Positions 55,101 through 61,100 of a stretch of DNA of 64,000 bases are shown piece after piece. Within the stretch, counting starts at the first letter, position 1, and every line of letters begins with the position of its first letter. A model generated the notes under the pieces. The model made no database searches. It worked only from the letters and a program-made list of their open reading frames with translations, and was not told the DNA's origin. The position numbers and the translations under genes were made by a program. Source of the DNA: Dendrophyllia cribrosa (lineage: Eukaryota; Cnidaria; Anthozoa; Scleractinia; Dendrophylliidae); contig JAJLRJ010000011.1 in the NCBI GenBank assembly GCA_024195265.1, forward strand, positions 5,523,361 to 5,587,360, given 5' to 3'.

Positions 55101-58100
55101 ATTTTTATATAGGAGTCCCCCCCCGGATATATGTATTCATGTATGTATTTGGGTGTAAACATAATTAATGATGTTGTAGCTGCAGATTTTGGGAATAATT
55201 AATTTAATCAAATAAGCCCCAACTCCCCCCTCCTCCCTCCCACCAAAATCCACCCCTTCTAAAGTCTAAAGTAACTTGATAGGCTCACAGGGCTTTTACT
55301 ACAGTGTACTACATATTACTACTACAGTGTACCAAAATAGATCATCACCACACTCTTATACCTCAGGGATGGGTTTTGAGCCCAGCGCTTTGGGACCATC
55401 TCGAGCCATGAAGCTACGATAACTGGATTTCCTTTTCTCCAAAGAGGGTGGCACTTCATCAGGCAGTTCATCTTCTTTAAGTGAAGCCTTTGGAGTTTTC
55501 TTGGTTGGGGATTCTTTTTTGACTGCCTTGATCTCTTTAGTTGGAGTAACAGTCTTTTTTGGGCTTTCCTTTTTGTTTTCTCTGACAGGAGTTTCAGGAA
55601 CAACATCTGTGGTTTTTGGTGCTGCTGCAGCTGCTTTAGCTGCAAGCTTGCTAGCAGGTGTAGCTTTTGGAACTTTCTCTGGAGTCTGTGGATGTTAAGG
55701 ACAAAATCAGAAAATGTTCTGTTTTGAGTGTCACAAAAATAATCCAGACAATTCACTGTAAGCCTGCAGCCTGACCATGAGCACTTACGGGGTTTTACAT
55801 GTATGTGTGACATGGTGAACTCCTTGAGTATAACCTAAACACTTGTAATCATATCTCATCACAGTCAACTCTCTCTAAGACGGACATCATTGGGACCGGC
55901 CTCAACTGTCCATCGTAAAGAGGTGTCCAGCTTAAAGAGAGTTGAGGTAATACGACACCAGTTATTCTGATTACAAAGCTGAACCTACGCACAATGCATA
56001 CAGGTCTTTTTAAGTCATTTACTTAAGCAAAACCTACAAACTGGAACAAAAACAGTATTAGAAAAGTTAACTTGTTTGTTCATATTCAGCACCTACAGCT
56101 GTACATGTACATTTCCATTTTGAAGTATTTTTTACTAAAAACAGCACTTCTCAAGTGTCCATTGACGGTTTCAAAGTGTCCATTGTCTGTCTTAAAGAGG
56201 TGTGCATCTTATAGAGAGTTTAGTTACAGTAAAATGACTAAAAAAGGCAGGGACCAACACCAGGTGTCCATCTTAGAGAGGCGTCCGCTAAGAGATAGTT
56301 AACCGCAAAATAAATATCCCGACCTTTTTCTTATTAGGAGATGGCTTTTTCGTATCAGGCTGAGGACTTGAGGGTTCTTCTTTTCTTTTCTTGGATGGCT
56401 GTTCTTCTGTTCGTCCATTCACATTTCTATTCTCTTTCCTCACTTGTTCCTTTCCATCTATAGATTCCTCTTCTTTCCTTTTTCTTAATAATTCATCATT
56501 TTCTTCAGATTCATCAGAACGCTGCAAAGGACAGAAGCAAAAATCAATACAAAGAATAATAATTATTGTAGCCCGCGTAGCAGGCATCGGGAGAAGGGAA
56601 ATGGGGAGAGAGGGAAAGGACGCCTGCAATAAAGTCCCCATTAATTTTGTTCCTTTCTGCTGATGCTGGCAGCCACAAATTCTGATTGGGTTATTCCAGA
56701 AAAAATCCACACCCCCCGACGGATGGCATGCTGGAAATTCGCGCGGGAGGGGGGGGTTTGAGAGCTCTGGAAATCCAGGTGGGAGGGGGGGTCTGGACCT
56801 AAAAATCCTTCCTCAGGGGTCGATTTTTTGAAAATGATTTGAAGAGAACACTTTGTGTTCAAAACAATTAGTTAAGGTTTAACTTCGTCGGTTCCACATT
56901 ATTCATAGAGAATAAACCGGATGAAAGGGAGAAAATACAACTCAAATATGGAGAAAGTCAGTGGTTAACGTAACCGGAAGCGTGCTTCGGTACCTTGCAA
57001 CAAAGCTCGTGTCCGAGTTCTTGCCAGCAACAGATTGTCAGGGAAAGGTTAAAAAGTATCAGCCGATTTGAAAAAAGACAAAAGATTTTTGACAAAAACA
57101 ATCAATGTACCGTTATGCAAGTACACATTGTTTTCTATTTGTAGAATTGTTTCAGCTTGCTTTCGTGCACGTTCCCTGTAATCTGATATAAGCTTAGTAA
57201 TATACGGCTTACGCAAATGTCCAAACTTTTATACCGCTCTTCCTAGTGTACTATTTAGTTGATGCGTTAAACCTTGAAGGAAATATAAAATAATTGGAAG
57301 AAGCTTTCCAATTACTTACTTAAAGGCAAATTGCGATCAAACTTGTTCGAATGTTTTCTTCGTGAAGCCAATAATCACGGTAAAGGCGCTAGTAAATATA
57401 ATTAAATTAAATAGCGCTTTCTGAATTTGTTTGCTTTCAAGATTTTTTTGATTCGCGTATTACATTATGTGAATCATTCTTACGGATAAGAATGGCATTC
57501 TATATACACAGGAAAAGTCGGAAATTTTAGAAAACACTAGATGTAATAAAAATAGGTTGCTGAATTTAAATAATATTTTGTGATGTTTACAATATTTCGC
57601 AGACACAAGCGCTCGGCGCGCAATTAGGATAAATGTCATAAATAAATCGCCAAGCCTTCCGGAAGCAGAAAATCACTGAATTCTGACAAGTGTAAGACAT
57701 TTTCATTCAAGGAAATATGACTTTCATTCAAAAGTTTTGACCTTAAGAAAAAATGTTTTGGATTCATGATCATGAAAAAGCTGGGTCACTCAGCGATCAA
57801 ATTACATTTTACACAAAATTTGCATGAAACAAAATTGTGTATTTGCGACAACACTTTGAAGAAACTGTGAAGCCTGGAAAAAATTAAAACATACCAAAAT
57901 CAAAGCAGTTATTTAAGGAACTAGATTTAAAGAAACATTTCATTCGATTTTGTCTTGAAATCACGGGTTTTTTTTTTGTGTGTCACGCAATATTTATTTA
58001 AAAAATGTTTCACCAATTTATAGCACTAATCACCACAATTTAGAAAAATATAAAAACACGATCTCCTGAATGCGACTACATGTATTTTTTTTTTCATTGT

Positions 58101-61100
58101 CTGTAAATTTAGGGCCTCCAAAAATTTATTGGAAATCCGGGCAGGAGGGGGGGTCTCTGAGCTTGGAAATCCAGGTGGGAGGGGGGGTCTAGCGGGCCAG
58201 GAAATCCGGGCGGGGGGAGGGGTCAAAAAATCTTGCTATCCGTCGGGGGTGTGTGGATTTTTTCTGGAATAACCCATTGGCTAATTCACACTGGGCGGTA
58301 AACATAATAAATTCCCATGTGAAGTCATCCATGCATGCGTAAAATCGCATGCCAGTTTCTGATTGGTGAACGTACATGTATTGACAGTTGACATAATTTG
58401 ATTACAAGAAAATCGGTGGGCATGATGCAAAAAGCGCTGTTCTTATAGCAGGCATTCCTTCCCTTCTCCCCTCTCCTTTTACAGTAAAGAGGTGGTCCTT
58501 TATGAGAGGTTTTGACAATAGTGAATGGACTGGAAGAAATTTAGTATTTTGGAAAAGTGGTCACGTGAAAGTGGTTGCTCAGGAGGGGTGGTTGCTCAGG
58601 AGAGGTGGTCGCTCAGGAGAGGTGGTCGCATAGGAGAGGTGGTCGCTCAGGAGAGGAGGTCGTTCAGGAGAGGTGGTCGCTTAGGAGAGGTAGTCGCTTA
58701 GGAGAGGTGGTTGCTCAGGAGAGGTGGTTGCTCAGGAGAGGTGGTCGCTTAGGAGAGGTGGTTGCTCAGGAGAGGTTGTTGCTCAGGAGAGGTGGTTGCT
58801 CAGGAGAGGTTGTTGCTCAGGAGAGGTGGTTGCTCAGGAGAGGTGGTCGCTTAGGAGAGGTGGTTGCTCAGGAGAGGTTGTTGCTCAGGAGAGGTGGTTG
58901 CTCAGGAGAGGTGGTTGCTCAGGAGAGGTGGTCGCTTAGGAGAGGTGGTCGCTTAGGAGAGGTAGTCGCTTAGGAGAGGTGGTTGCTCAGGAGAGGTGGT
59001 TGCTCAGGAGAGGTGGTTGCTCAGGAGAGGTGGTCGCTTAGGAGAGGTGGTTGCTCAGGAGAGGTTGTTGCTCAGGAGAGGTGGTTGCTCAGGAGAGGTG
59101 GTCGCTTAGGAGAGGTGGTTGCTCAGGAGAGGTTGTTGCTCTGGAGAGGTGGTTGCTCAGGAGAGGTGGTCGCTTAGGAGAGGTGGTCGCTTAGGAGAGG
59201 TGGTTCCTCAGGAGAGGTGGTCGCTTAGGAGAGGTGGTCGCTTAGGAGAGGTGGTCGCTCAGGAGAGGTTCTACAGTACTACTAAAATATTACTAAATGT
59301 TGGAAAGTCTAGATCAAATACCCGGTAATTATTTATTTTGAGATGAACATGTACATTGTAATAGTTTAAACTGTGATACAGTAACAAACCTGTTTTCTCT
59401 TTGTGGAAAATACTTTTCTGGATGCTCTCTCAACAGGAGAAGATCCAAAGAAGTCCAATGCAGATGTGGGTTTTGGTTGAGTTTCTTTAGGTTTGACTGG
59501 ACTGAAGGGAAAATAATAAATTATATTCAACAGTTAAATGCACAGCAAGTTGATGGCTATATATGCCAAAACATACATCTAAAAGCATATCATTCCTTAG
59601 GTGTGTTTCTTTGAAAATCTGGACCAGAATTCTAAGAGCAGTAAACTGTTTTCATTTTTACCAGAGAATGCATTTTATATTAATGAATCCTAGTAATGGA
59701 TCCTCCATATAGTTCTGTTTTCATTTGAGTGTTGTAAAACTGAACAAAAACCAAAGGAATCACTGATCTGGCCAATCACAACAGATGCAGACCATCCAAT
59801 GAACAAATCAGAACTTGAAACAAATACATGTAGCCACCAAGTGAGGGAATACCACAGAATACAATTGCGCACCAACCACAAACCTGTCGAGACTCATGAT
59901 TCACAAAATGAATTCTACATGTACAGTAGGTATAGAATTGACATGTAGAATTCATTAATTTGTAGATCTCAAGTTTTTGACAGGTTTGCAGTTCGTGTGC
60001 AGATTCATTCTGCTGATCTGAGCTCTCTGTTAGGTTACATGAACTTCTGTCCAGTACTGTAACAGGGGTTTCAATGAAATTAAGAGTAAGTGGCAATATT
60101 TATAAAATAGACGGCCGTGGCAGTAGCATTTCCAGCATTCTGGGCATCAACTTAAGTGAAATTAATCGAAAAGTAGGCGGCGATAATTTAGGAAGTAGCC
60201 GGCGAAATTCACCGGTTGCCGGCTTCTAATGAAACCTCTGCTGTAAGTCAAGATTAGTTTTGGTTTTACTTTTGATTGGTTGATAAGGTGGCAAAAGATT
60301 TTTTAGCCAATCAAAATCAAAGCAATGGCAAAAATTACTTTCAACACTCAATTGATAACTGCTCTAAATCCAAACACAGATCACAAATCCATGTCTAAAG
60401 TGCTTGATTGCTTCATATTGTTCTGTACCTTTCCTTCACATGAACAACTTCTTTGCTTGTTTTGGATTCGGATTGCTTGACAGATTTTTTAAGTTTCTGA
60501 GGTATAACTTCCTCTTCATCTGAAAACAATACAAAAAGACACTTTAAAATATAAGTAAATTATGTGATATGGTCACATGTTAGCTCCTTAGACCTTCAAA
60601 CTATTTCATCCTCAGGTTCTAACTTCATTCTGCCAACTGCTGCATCTCCCCACAGCCTTCTCTGCGGCATTTAAAATGGTGGACTGAGCATAGAGACCCT
60701 GGTGCATTTTGTATTAAAAAACATGTGAAATGTCTTTGTTTCATTTAAACAACAGTTTCAGATTGGCAGCTAAACAAACATGGCTGTCAAATTATCGCTG
60801 AAAAGAAGCTCCGAAAATGCCATTTCATTGTGTGTCAAGTGAAAAAATACTCCATGATTCTTGAAGACTTTGGCACCCTTGTTCCGGGCTTTCTATGCTA
60901 CAAAGAGGAGAAGGCCCCTAGTGATGAGGTTGCCAATCGCCAACTACCATTTCATTATTTTGTGTTTGAAATGGATATAGTTTCACGGTTTGGCACATGC
61001 ATGCACACAGATTAAAATGTTTTATTTGCCTTTTTACCAATTTTATAGGTTAAAAAACCACACTCACATTTACTTCAATAATCTCATACTATAATTAGTC

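Noticed and set aside
55322..55813. 163-codon minus-strand frame rich in Lys/Gln/Leu
   Set aside because: An off-frame reading of the RFC1 exon 55362-55685; the in-frame reading gives [15 protein letters not shown].
58575..59328. Open frames of repeating EVVAQERW / RRGGCSG
   Set aside because: Translations of the 17-bp tandem array; no conserved protein.
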